DNA of 64,000 nucleotides from EW11 sp035765635. Its GTDB lineage: Bacteria > Verrucomicrobiota > Verrucomicrobiia > Opitutales > Opitutaceae. Within the stretch, counting starts at the first letter, position 1. The number at the start of each line of letters is the position of its first letter. This document shows, one piece after another, positions 41,833 through 50,488 of the stretch. The notes beneath the pieces are model-generated. The model was given only the letters and a program-made list of their open reading frames with translations, had not been told where the DNA came from and did no database searches. A program made the translations under genes and the position numbers. The stretch spans positions 186,001 to 250,000 of the forward strand of contig DASTWZ010000007.1 in the NCBI GenBank assembly GCA_035765635.1. Reading direction: 5' to 3'.

Positions 41833-43017
41833 TCACTCCGGATTAGCGGGCAACGGGGAGAGGTTTTCGCTGGCGGTCGCACGCTGAGCCGCGGCTTTCC
41901 GCGCGCGGTAGGCGCCGAGCGACCAATGACCGACCGCGATACTAGGTTTTTCGATAAGAAAATACGAGAGCGCGGCCACGACCAGAACGATAGCAAACAG
42001 CACCGTGCAAAGGCCGATCCAGATACGGATCGGTCCCGATGACGCCACGGTATGAGCGTAATACGAAACGATCCAGTGCATCATCGGCTGATGCCAAAGA
42101 TAGAGCGAGTAGCTGCAAACGCCGACCAGCGCTGCGCCGCGGGCCAGTTTACCGACCGGACGCGTGGACCAAACACAGGCTTCGACCAGATAAGCAAAAA
42201 ACAGGGGCGGCATGATCCAGCGCAGAACGGCCCAGCCCGAATAGAGAACAGCGTAGTACGTCAGCGCGGCCAGTCCCACGCCGACCCAGATGCTGTTGGG
42301 AAAGAGTCTCCGTCGATCCGCCCATGAAGCAGCGATGAAGACGCCGATCGTCCAGTCGTACCACCAGCGGAACGGCAGATTTTGCACCCAGAACGGAGCG
42401 CCCCAAACCGGCATGTAGAAACGAAAAACCGCGGACACGATCGTCGCCGCGACGAAGGCTTTCACCGGCCCGAAACGCAGGAACATCCAAAGCACGAGCG
42501 GATACGCCAGGTAGAGTTGCCACTCGACCGCGACGCTCCAGAACGACGGATTGATCTGGAAAAATTGGCCCTCGATCAGGGTGTTTGTGAGCGCGAGATG
42601 CGGCAGGAGATTCGAGAGATGTTCCTTGTTGAAGGGCTGAGGCGTCTTGACGAAGTAGAAGCAGAGCAAGGCGATCAGATAGGGCGGGACGATGCGCCAG
42701 AATCGACGATGAAAAAACCCGCGGAAAAACTGGGGAACGGGCCGCCCCGGGGACCGCTTTTTCCAGCTCAGAAAAGAATAATGAATACAAAAGCCCGAGA
42801 TGACGAAGAACAGCGGAACGCCGAGCACGCCGATCTTGTGAAAGTCGAGGATCCACGAAAGCGAACCGGGCAGGACGGAATCACTCGCGAGACGCGAGTC
42901 GCGCTGATGCACCGTGAGCGAGAAATGAAAGAGAAAGACCATGAGGATCGCGATGCCCCGCAAGGTATCGATCCTGAGGAAATGAGCTTTCTCGGCGCGC
43001 ATGGGAGTTCCTGACAT
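41833..43017 (-). CDS. Acyltransferase 3 family membrane protein
   Basis: 394 residues with about ten membrane helices. The opening FLRIDTLRGIAILMVFLFHFS contains the R/H pair that marks acyltransferase 3 proteins (OafA/OatA type), and FFVISGFCIHYSF and FWSVAVEWQLYLAYPL are the other family motifs. It would O-acylate a cell-surface sugar across the membrane. The longer frame to 43098 lacks similarity to the family; the ATG at 43017 is chosen. The large membrane proteins encoded at 44.5-50.5 kb may make its acceptor (inference). Confidence 0.9.
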   Translation of the reverse strand: MSGTPMRAEKAHFLRIDTLRGIAILMVFLFHFSLTVHQRDSRLASDSVLPGSLSWILDFHKIGVLGVPLFFVISGFCIHYSFLSWKKRSPGRPVPQFFRGFFHRRFWRIVPPYLIALLCFYFVKTPQPFNKEHLSNLLPHLALTNTLIEGQFFQINPSFWSVAVEWQLYLAYPLVLWMFLRFGPVKAFVAATIVSAVFRFYMPVWGAPFWVQNLPFRWWYDWTIGVFIAASWADRRRLFPNSIWVGVGLAALTYYAVLYSGWAVLRWIMPPLFFAYLVEACVWSTRPVGKLARGAALVGVCSYSLYLWHQPMMHWIVSYYAHTVASSGPIRIWIGLCTVLFAIVLVVAALSYFLIEKPSIAVGHWSLGAYRARKAAAQRATASENLSPLPANPE

Positions 43018-43251
43018 AGGTTCAGAGGCCCTGTTCGTGGGCCGCGGAAACCCGCAGCAGCTTGAACGCCGCACCCCGCGCTCGAGTTGGCCAGCCAAAT
43101 TTCATGGCACGTCGGTAACGGCCTGCCGAAAAAACTCCAGAATCAAAGCCGGGAGGTGGCTTCCCTGAGGAGATACCCCTGGACGCGAAACGGTTGGAAA
43201 CAGGGTGGCCGGCCATTTGCCGCTGCGCGCGGGGATGGCGACGTTGGTTGC

Positions 43252-43416
43252 ATGACACTCCCACGCATTCTTTTGATGGTTCTCGCGGCGCTGGCTTTGA
43301 TCGGCGCGATTTATTTCTACATGATCCACCTTGCCGTGGCGGCGATGGGTTTCTGCATCGCGGTGCTGCTCTGCCTGGCGCTCGCCGCCTTCATCAAGGG
43401 AAAGATGAATTCGTAG
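43252..43416 (+). CDS. Small two-helix membrane protein, unknown function
   Basis: A 54-residue frame consisting of a short N-terminus, two hydrophobic segments (ILLMVLAALALIGAIYFYMI and AAMGFCIAVLLCLALAAFI) and a basic tail KGKMNS. The hydrophobic pattern with a positively charged end suggests a real inner-membrane peptide. An upstream in-frame ATG at 43087 would add an unlikely Arg-rich leader. No family is recognised. Confidence 0.5.
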   Translation: MTLPRILLMVLAALALIGAIYFYMIHLAVAAMGFCIAVLLCLALAAFIKGKMNS

Positions 43417-43573
43417 CGAAGGAAAAGTTGGCCGACAAAACGCGGGAGATGCGTCGCGCTATTGTGCGACCGAGTTGCTCGAACATGAGGGCGGACATTT
43501 TATCGCGCCCGGCAGTGAAAGGTTTTTGCTTCGGTCTCTCTCGATCGTTTTCCGAAAAAAAGAAAAACCTATC

Positions 43574-44431
43574 ATGAAAAAAGCCCCGCTACCCCGCCGG
43601 TCGTCAGCGCATTTCGTTTCAGCACTTCTGTTGCTCGCGCCATTTTTCGCACCAACGCTGCCGCGGGTTCTGGCGGACGACGGCAAAAACGCGTTTCCGC
43701 CGATCTCGAAAAAAGAATATCAACCGCCGACGCTGGGTCCGCACGAGCCCGAGTTGCAAGTGGACTATCCAGGCGCGGCCACGGCGAAATCGATCACCAA
43801 GGGCAACGCCATGGTGGATGTGCTCGTCGGAGCGGACGGAAAATTCATCGACGCTCTTGATGTCGGCTACAGCAACAAAGCCTTCGGCAATGCGCTGCGC
43901 GAAAAAGCGAAGACCCTCGACTACGCTCCGGCGAAATTTCGCGGCGTCGCGATTCCCGCGCGTCTCGTGTTGAGTTATCAGTTCGAGTCCCACTCCGGCA
44001 TTTCGAAAAACGCGATGGATGAAGCGGCGCAGAAGTTCAACAGCGACAGCGCGATCACGATGGCCGTCGCAGAGGACAAGCTCGACGCGCCGCTCGAATA
44101 CACCGACCTTGCGCTGCCTCGTCTTCCGGTGGGCTATAAAACGAAGGGCGATGAGAAGGTCCGTGTATTCGTGACGTTCTTTGTCGACGAAGAAGGCAAA
44201 GTGCGCGTGCCCAACGTCGAATCCGCGGCCGCCCCAGAACTCGTCGCCGGCGCGATCCGCGCAATCCAACTCTGGACCTTCAAACTTGGTCTCGTGAAAG
44301 GAAAGCCCGTCGTCGCTTATGCTGGGCGGGCCGTGCCGTTTATTCCGCGGGACTTGAAGGTCAACCAACCGGCGCCGTCATCCAGCAGCGCCGCGCCGAG
44401 CGGGCAAAACGCGAGCGCCGCAAAGAAGTAG
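43574..44431 (+). CDS. Exported protein with two TonB-C-like domains
   Basis: 285 residues with a signal peptide (HFVSALLLLAPFFAPTLPRVLA). Two repeats of the TonB C-terminal pattern follow: MVDVLVGADGKFIDALDVGYS...LDYAPAKFRGVAIPARLVLSYQF and VRVFVTFFVDEEGKVRVPNVES...WTFKLGLVKGKPVVAYAGRAVPF. It lacks the N-terminal membrane anchor and proline-rich spacer of energy-coupling TonB, so it probably is a periplasmic or surface protein using the same fold. The ATG at 43574 is used because the signal peptide begins there. It converges with the membrane protein gene at 44452. Confidence 0.75.
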   Translation: MKKAPLPRRSSAHFVSALLLLAPFFAPTLPRVLADDGKNAFPPISKKEYQPPTLGPHEPELQVDYPGAATAKSITKGNAMVDVLVGADGKFIDALDVGYSNKAFGNALREKAKTLDYAPAKFRGVAIPARLVLSYQFESHSGISKNAMDEAAQKFNSDSAITMAVAEDKLDAPLEYTDLALPRLPVGYKTKGDEKVRVFVTFFVDEEGKVRVPNVESAAAPELVAGAIRAIQLWTFKLGLVKGKPVVAYAGRAVPFIPRDLKVNQPAPSSSSAAPSGQNASAAKK

Positions 44432-44451
44432 TTTGGTCGGCGGGAAGGGAG

Positions 44452-47313
44452 CTACTTCGCGTTTCCTGAGGCAACGACAGGAGTGGCGGCGGCTTCGAAA
44501 ATGACGCCGCCATTGCTTGGGGTGCAGGTGGTCGCGCCAATCGTGTTGCGACCAATCGCGACGGATTGGCCGGTGAGATCGTAGATCGTTTCGGTTGTTT
44601 CCCAAGCACGCCGCCCATCGAGTTCGATGACGATATCGGCGCGGTCATGCTCCCGCGGGGAAATCGAAATGTTCACTTGATGCGGTTGATTGGGGACGAG
44701 CTGAATCGCGGGCGATTGCGTGGCGTCCTGCGACCAATGATCGAAGCCAAAGCGGACGATGTCCGTGGTCTCGTATTTGAGAAAAATAATATCGGCCTTC
44801 GGCGGCGCGCCGAAGACAAACAGCGGATCGGCGTGTCCTGCGCCGTCGTTGTTGGGAAAAAACTGGAGCGCGAAATTCATCGCGGCGGCGAGCTTGGGTA
44901 ATGGCTTCGTCACTCCGATCAGACGCACGTCGAAAACCGCTCCGCTGAATGCATCCTGGCAGGTGGAGAGGCCGATGGAATTGCGCGCGAACTCCACGGG
45001 CTGCGGGCCACTGAACCGCTGCGGAATTCTCGTGTGCCACACGGGCTCTCCGTCGAGTTGAAGGTAAACGGAATCGCCTCGCGCGTCATCCGCAGGCAAC
45101 TCGACGCCCAGCAATGCGGGAGAGAAAATCGCCAGCGTGTGCTGTCTTTTGGGGTTGAACGAAATGACGTCGCTTTCGACTGCGCCGTATCCCCAGGAAT
45201 CGATGCCAAACCTGAGTTTACCTGGAGAAATATATTTTGCGTAGAGCGCGTTCGCAGCCCCGGGTTTGCCGCATACGAGAACCGGCTCGACGCGCCCATT
45301 GGCGTCATCGGGAAAATAAATCTCCATCGCTATGGGCCCGTCGATGACGCGCGGCATTTTCCACTTGTTCGCCGGTTCGCGCGAGACACCCAGGATCTCG
45401 CCAGTAAACTTCTTTCCGAAAATTTCGATCGGATGGCCGCCGCCGATCAACACGCTTTCTGGCGCGGAATCATAGAATTCCTGAGCGCGCCGCAAGACGG
45501 TGACACCATCGAGGGAGACGGACAGCCAGTTCGCGATCGAGGTGGCTGCCATCGGACTCAAACGATCATAAAAGGGATGATATCTCGGTGGATATAATGA
45601 GCCCATCTGCACGATGAGCGTGTGCTCCCTGCTGAAATCGATCTCGAGGGGGTCGCTATACGAAGCCGCATGGCTGACATGCTCGAAGCCAATTCGAATG
45701 TGATGATCGTCCAAATAATAAACAAAGAGATGATCTGAATAAAATTCCCATCCCGTGGCGACGATCGGTTCCACCGCCCCCGCCCGATTTGCGGGAAATC
45801 GAAGACGGATTTTCAAGGGGCCCGGTTTATATTCAAATGCCTTTTCCCAATAATGCGCGGGATAGTTGAACCAACGCGCCACGCGGGCATACGACGCAGG
45901 CGCCACGAATTTATAAATGCCGTGCAGCTGAAAACTAATCATCGCCCCGAACAAGGCGCTCCAGCCCACGAGACCGCCCATCAGGACGAACAGCACTAAT
46001 CGCCACTTATTCAGAACGCGCGCCAGGCCAGCTTCGGCAATCAACAAACCTGTCACGGCCAACAGGCAGAGCGCCGGGGTGAAATCGGCCATGTACCGCT
46101 GCGCTCCAGTGACAAAGCCCAGCAGAAACAGCGCGACCCCCACGTAAAACGTCACATTCGCCAAGACGAAGCTCTTGAGGATCGGCTCGGTCCGGCGTCC
46201 GAAACAGGCCGCTGCCGCAGCAACGAAGGCGAAGCACAGGCAGGGCATGTTGACCAAAACACCGTAAGGAAATTCGAAACCGTAATATCCCTCCGGCGCC
46301 TTGGCCGGCGGCGTGATCAATTGAAAAAACGGAAAATAACGCCCCAGATGAGCCGGAGCCAAATAGTATATATAAAAATTGTACGGAACGAACGTCAGTG
46401 AGAAATGCCGCACATGCGCTTCATATAGCGCGGTCAATTGGTATCTCAGACCGAACTCGAGCGGATTTCCGAAGCGGAAATAATTATATAGAAACACGCA
46501 AATGAGCGGCACGCCCAAGCCAGCCGCGAAGGCAGCGACTTCCCTCCACCACCCCCAATGGCGGAGAGCCGAAAAGAGAGTTGGCCACGCGCTTCGCGCA
46601 CGCCGCCAAAGCACGATCGCGATCAAGCCGACGCCAGCGATATATACGGGGCGGCTGCCGATCGCGAAACCGAGACACAGGCCCGTCGCAATCCACCAGC
46701 CCAGTCGATTCCGCGGGGCATGAAGGCCCGAATAGCAACACGCGAGGCAAGCCATCGCGAACATATAACCCGCCGCAATTGGCAGCTCCCAAACACTGGG
46801 TCGTCGCAGCACGGCCAGCGTCATTGCGCAGAAGCCCAGCGCCAGAATTCCGCCAATTCCGACAATAATGCCGCTTTGAGGAAAATATCGCCTCCGCAGC
46901 CGCAGCCAAAGCAGCGCTGCGATCACATATCCGAGCGTGACAAAAATCAGATTTCCATAGGCCTGCGGCAATGCGCACCCGGTGAGCAGCTTGAACGGGA
47001 TGAATAAACAGACTACCGGCGCCGCTCCAAAATAGAGATAATAATGACCACGGTAATACGACACATCGTGCATACCGGCGGAAGGCGGGCGCTTGGCCGG
47101 ATCGTACGGATCTTCCGCATTCAGCAGCTCGGCAGGCACCTCGCGGTTGAGATAGAGATGCCCGTCGAGAAATCCTTCGGTGAGCAAATTATAATAATCC
47201 GCCTCGTGCCGGGAAAGTTTCCCGACGGGGAAACTCGACGTGCTGATCGTCCAAATTTGAAACCAAATGACGGCGACGATTCCGAGTGCAAGGACGAGAC
47301 GTTGCAAGCGCAT
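44452..47313 (-). CDS. GT-C-like membrane protein with three C-terminal beta repeats
   Basis: About 953 residues. The first 500 hold around ten membrane helices with periplasmic loops typical of GT-C/PMT-like glycosyltransferases (for example HEADYYNLLTEGFLDGHLYL and DVSYYRGHYYLYFG). From about 514 to the end are three homologous modules of about 155 residues, starting near 514, 676 and 829. Each runs xPxxxxG, then a R(I/F)GF(E/D)xWS-like strand, then H(T/Q)(L/V), then an LDG strand and a closing G-rich strand, probably LamG/concanavalin-like sandwiches. The ATG at 47313 is used instead of TTG at 47364. Function is unproven. Confidence 0.7.
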   Translation of the reverse strand: MRLQRLVLALGIVAVIWFQIWTISTSSFPVGKLSRHEADYYNLLTEGFLDGHLYLNREVPAELLNAEDPYDPAKRPPSAGMHDVSYYRGHYYLYFGAAPVVCLFIPFKLLTGCALPQAYGNLIFVTLGYVIAALLWLRLRRRYFPQSGIIVGIGGILALGFCAMTLAVLRRPSVWELPIAAGYMFAMACLACCYSGLHAPRNRLGWWIATGLCLGFAIGSRPVYIAGVGLIAIVLWRRARSAWPTLFSALRHWGWWREVAAFAAGLGVPLICVFLYNYFRFGNPLEFGLRYQLTALYEAHVRHFSLTFVPYNFYIYYLAPAHLGRYFPFFQLITPPAKAPEGYYGFEFPYGVLVNMPCLCFAFVAAAAACFGRRTEPILKSFVLANVTFYVGVALFLLGFVTGAQRYMADFTPALCLLAVTGLLIAEAGLARVLNKWRLVLFVLMGGLVGWSALFGAMISFQLHGIYKFVAPASYARVARWFNYPAHYWEKAFEYKPGPLKIRLRFPANRAGAVEPIVATGWEFYSDHLFVYYLDDHHIRIGFEHVSHAASYSDPLEIDFSREHTLIVQMGSLYPPRYHPFYDRLSPMAATSIANWLSVSLDGVTVLRRAQEFYDSAPESVLIGGGHPIEIFGKKFTGEILGVSREPANKWKMPRVIDGPIAMEIYFPDDANGRVEPVLVCGKPGAANALYAKYISPGKLRFGIDSWGYGAVESDVISFNPKRQHTLAIFSPALLGVELPADDARGDSVYLQLDGEPVWHTRIPQRFSGPQPVEFARNSIGLSTCQDAFSGAVFDVRLIGVTKPLPKLAAAMNFALQFFPNNDGAGHADPLFVFGAPPKADIIFLKYETTDIVRFGFDHWSQDATQSPAIQLVPNQPHQVNISISPREHDRADIVIELDGRRAWETTETIYDLTGQSVAIGRNTIGATTCTPSNGGVIFEAAATPVVASGNAK

Positions 47314-47537
47314 GCGGGGCAGAACGCGTGTTGATGAAGGCTGCCTCTTCGTCTGACAACGCAAACTCGCAAAGCCGCACTTGCGCAGATCACAATGTCC
47401 GAGAACCTACGCCCAATCAGCGCGACACCAACGACAACCGATTCTGCGTCAGGCTCACTTCTCGATCGGTTCTCCCGAAATGCCACGCCTGCGATCTGGA
47501 GATAACCCTGTCGGCAGTTCTTTGGCTTATGCAAAAT

Positions 47538-50480
47538 TCACCGGACAGGTTCTGCAAGTGACCCGAAGCGGACTGTCGCAACCATGAAGCGGCGAGCGCC
47601 ATAAAATACCGCGACGAACAGACCGACCATCGCCGTCCAGAAGGTCACCTTCATCGCGAGCGGTGCCACATAACAAACTTCCACGGCATTTTCTCCCGGC
47701 GAGAGCTTCACCGCGACCAGGTTTTCCGGAGAGCGCTGAATCATTGCCGCCACGCCATTCACTTTCGCACAATAGTCCGCCTGGTAGAGTCTCGGCGTTT
47801 CCAGCCAGGCGGACTCGGCTACATTGAGTTTGGCTCGATAGGGCAGCCAGGAGGTGACCTGAATCGGAAACTTGCCCGGATCTATTTCCTGAAGCTGAAG
47901 ACTGAAGGTATTCACCACAGCCGAAACTGTGCTGGGATCATTCGCAATGAAGGTGGCTTTCACCGGTTCGGCCTCGGCTTGCGAAGTGAAGATGGAGACA
48001 TACGGCACACGCTCGCCGCCAAGCCCAAATGCCTTGGCCTCGCCCGTCGCAGGCAACGCATAAATCCGATCAAATGTGCGCCCCTTCAAAACGAGCACCC
48101 CTTCGACCCTCGCTCCTTCGTCGACGACAAGCCTTAAAACATATCGGCGGCCAGGTTGCAGCATGATCGGCCGCTCGGAAACAAGTTGAGTTTCCGCCAC
48201 TTTGAATGCGATCGCTTCGGGTTCGCCTCGGGCGGCAGTTTTCTCGCCCGCAATAGCATAATTACTCGTCAGCACACGGCTCATGTCAGCCGTTAGGATT
48301 CGATTCTCGAACGATGAATCCATCACGCCATGGCTAAAATACTTGGGCCGTCCTTTGAAAAGATCATAGGAGTATCGAGTCAGCGGGACATTTTCCGGCG
48401 CCATTTGCGTAAGCGCGGCGGGTCCCCGCGGCGCCGGCGGAGCGTACGCGGTGAATTTCAGGCTCTCCAACAGACTCCATCCACAAGCCAGGACCAGGAT
48501 GAGATGGAACCAATTTGCCCGATCGATTCCTCCAATGCCAGAGGCCGCGCGGGAATTTGTTCTACGCAATGAGGCCGCTGTTGCCGATCGCGCCAGCAAG
48601 ATCGCAATCGCCATGACTGTCGTCGCGCTGAGAATCAAATAGAGCCGCTGCATCGGCCAGCTATTCGTGACACTCAACATCACCGATGGAAACGCACCCC
48701 AAATCGCCGCGTTCAATTTCGGTATTGGCAAAAGCAATACAAGGAGTCCGCCGATCGCCATGAAAAACGCCAGTGCTCGCACTCCGGATTTCCTCCAGCC
48801 GTGAACAACGGCTATCACAAACAGCACCGTCAGCCCGTAACCTAGCTGAAAATCGGAGAGCTGGCGCGCGCCCTCGCTGAGGGGAAGCCAGGCTTTGGGA
48901 AACGCCGCGGCAAGGTTTCTGGTCACGTCCCATACTGGAACGGTGAACCCGCCTGCGGTGCCCAAACGGACGTCCGCCGGATAACCAATGGCCGATACCA
49001 GCGGGTAGGACGCGATCACGCCAAAGGACAATGCACCAGCAGCAACTTCCGCAAATCGCGCGCTCAATCCTCGTTTGACGATCAAGTAACCAAAGCGAAT
49101 CAAATGAATCCCGCTAACGACCAGACTGAGCCACATCGCGATTGGCGTGTGCAGCCACCAGATCGCACCAAGCACAAATCCCACGATCAAATAGAACTTC
49201 GCTCCACTTCGCTCAAAACTTACAGCCGCCAAATACACACTCGCGACAACCCACGGCAGCGTCACCCATGACATGAAAAGGTCCATGAAGACAACCGCCA
49301 GTGACCCAGGCCCTGAAATCAGCAACACGGCCAGGCACCATGCCAGCAGTGATGAACGGGAGATTTTCCTCGCACAAACGTAGGTCACTGCCGTCGCGGC
49401 GAAGCCCGTCAACGCAAGGACAAGATTCAGCACTGCTGAAGGCACCAGCGTATGGAGAGTCAACAAATCGAGCAGGCTTCCCAAATACGAAATGCCGGGC
49501 GCGATCCGGATCGGGAAGACTGCGCCATTGAATTGATAGATCGATCGGCCGACGAAGACTGGAAATTCGCCGTGCCGGAGTTGTTCGATTACGTCAGCCA
49601 GCACCGTCGCGTACCAAAATCCATCTCCACCCCCAAACACTCGGGCGCGAAAATACGGGAAAAATTCACGGGTGACGATCAAGCCAAGCGCAATCCAGCC
49701 GACGACTTCTTTCACACCGCGCTCACGGTTTTCAGATGGCCCACCGGAATCAGGATAAAATCCCCACGTTCGCACGAGTCGCCGAAACATCCAAAGCGCG
49801 AACGCCAGCCAAAGCGTGAATACTAAAACCGCGAGCGGCGCAGCCTTCAACGAAATCAGCCAGCCCAGTGCAAAAGCCAGGGGCATCGCGAGCGACACCA
49901 AACGCGTGTTGGCTCGAAACCCGGTCTCCGTCGTTAAATCTCCCCCTAACCGTTTCGATTGAGTCACAACCCAAGCCGTGCCAGCGGCTCCGAGCAGATA
50001 AAGATTGGGCGGCGGCAGATTGAGGAGCCGCGGCAAAGCGAAAGCGAAAAGGCCCACGATCCCAAGATCGCCCAAGGTCACGTCGAGGCGCGTTCGCACG
50101 ATCCATTGCCGCGTCTGCGTGGACGAACCCAGCCAAAACCGGCTCAGCGCGGTCAGCACGAGCCACACCGCCCCAAACCAGGCCCCTGGCAAGACCGGCG
50201 GATAGAATTTATAGAGGCAAAAGACTCCGACGGCCACGGCTCCCACGAGCCGCGGAAGCATGCGAATGTAGCGGCGCCAAATTCCCTCGACCAAATGAAG
50301 TTTTGGCGGCGTGAGAAAGGCCAGCGCGAGCAGCGTTGCCGCCTGCACACCGAAGGAGACGTGAGGCAGGCGCGCCAAGGCCGGCCATAGATTTAGCGCG
50401 GCAAGCAAGGTCGCTGCGTCGATCAGCGTCTCATGATGCCTGGTGGCCCATCCGGCGCTCTCGGAAGTTTGCAGACTCAT
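47538..50480 (-). CDS. Very large polytopic membrane protein, GT-C-like
   Basis: 980 residues with roughly 16-18 hydrophobic segments over the first 730 residues, then a soluble beta-rich region ending in one more membrane helix (FWTAMVGLFVAVFYGARRF). A loop near one third of the protein (FFPYFRARVFGGGDGFWYATVLADVIEQLRHGEFPVF) looks like the first periplasmic loop of GT-C enzymes. No specific family is recognised. The ATG at 50480 leaves 8 nt to the PQQ dehydrogenase stop, so the two genes could be cotranscribed; the longer frame to 50633 overlaps that gene and lacks support. Confidence 0.65.
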   Translation of the reverse strand: MSLQTSESAGWATRHHETLIDAATLLAALNLWPALARLPHVSFGVQAATLLALAFLTPPKLHLVEGIWRRYIRMLPRLVGAVAVGVFCLYKFYPPVLPGAWFGAVWLVLTALSRFWLGSSTQTRQWIVRTRLDVTLGDLGIVGLFAFALPRLLNLPPPNLYLLGAAGTAWVVTQSKRLGGDLTTETGFRANTRLVSLAMPLAFALGWLISLKAAPLAVLVFTLWLAFALWMFRRLVRTWGFYPDSGGPSENRERGVKEVVGWIALGLIVTREFFPYFRARVFGGGDGFWYATVLADVIEQLRHGEFPVFVGRSIYQFNGAVFPIRIAPGISYLGSLLDLLTLHTLVPSAVLNLVLALTGFAATAVTYVCARKISRSSLLAWCLAVLLISGPGSLAVVFMDLFMSWVTLPWVVASVYLAAVSFERSGAKFYLIVGFVLGAIWWLHTPIAMWLSLVVSGIHLIRFGYLIVKRGLSARFAEVAAGALSFGVIASYPLVSAIGYPADVRLGTAGGFTVPVWDVTRNLAAAFPKAWLPLSEGARQLSDFQLGYGLTVLFVIAVVHGWRKSGVRALAFFMAIGGLLVLLLPIPKLNAAIWGAFPSVMLSVTNSWPMQRLYLILSATTVMAIAILLARSATAASLRRTNSRAASGIGGIDRANWFHLILVLACGWSLLESLKFTAYAPPAPRGPAALTQMAPENVPLTRYSYDLFKGRPKYFSHGVMDSSFENRILTADMSRVLTSNYAIAGEKTAARGEPEAIAFKVAETQLVSERPIMLQPGRRYVLRLVVDEGARVEGVLVLKGRTFDRIYALPATGEAKAFGLGGERVPYVSIFTSQAEAEPVKATFIANDPSTVSAVVNTFSLQLQEIDPGKFPIQVTSWLPYRAKLNVAESAWLETPRLYQADYCAKVNGVAAMIQRSPENLVAVKLSPGENAVEVCYVAPLAMKVTFWTAMVGLFVAVFYGARRFMVATVRFGSLAEPVR

Positions 50481-50488
50481 CGGCGAAC

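Noticed and set aside
43022..43264. Minus-strand frame of 80 codons upstream of the acyltransferase gene
   Set aside because: Arg/Pro-rich with no domain; it overlaps the start of the small membrane protein gene and the acyltransferase upstream region.
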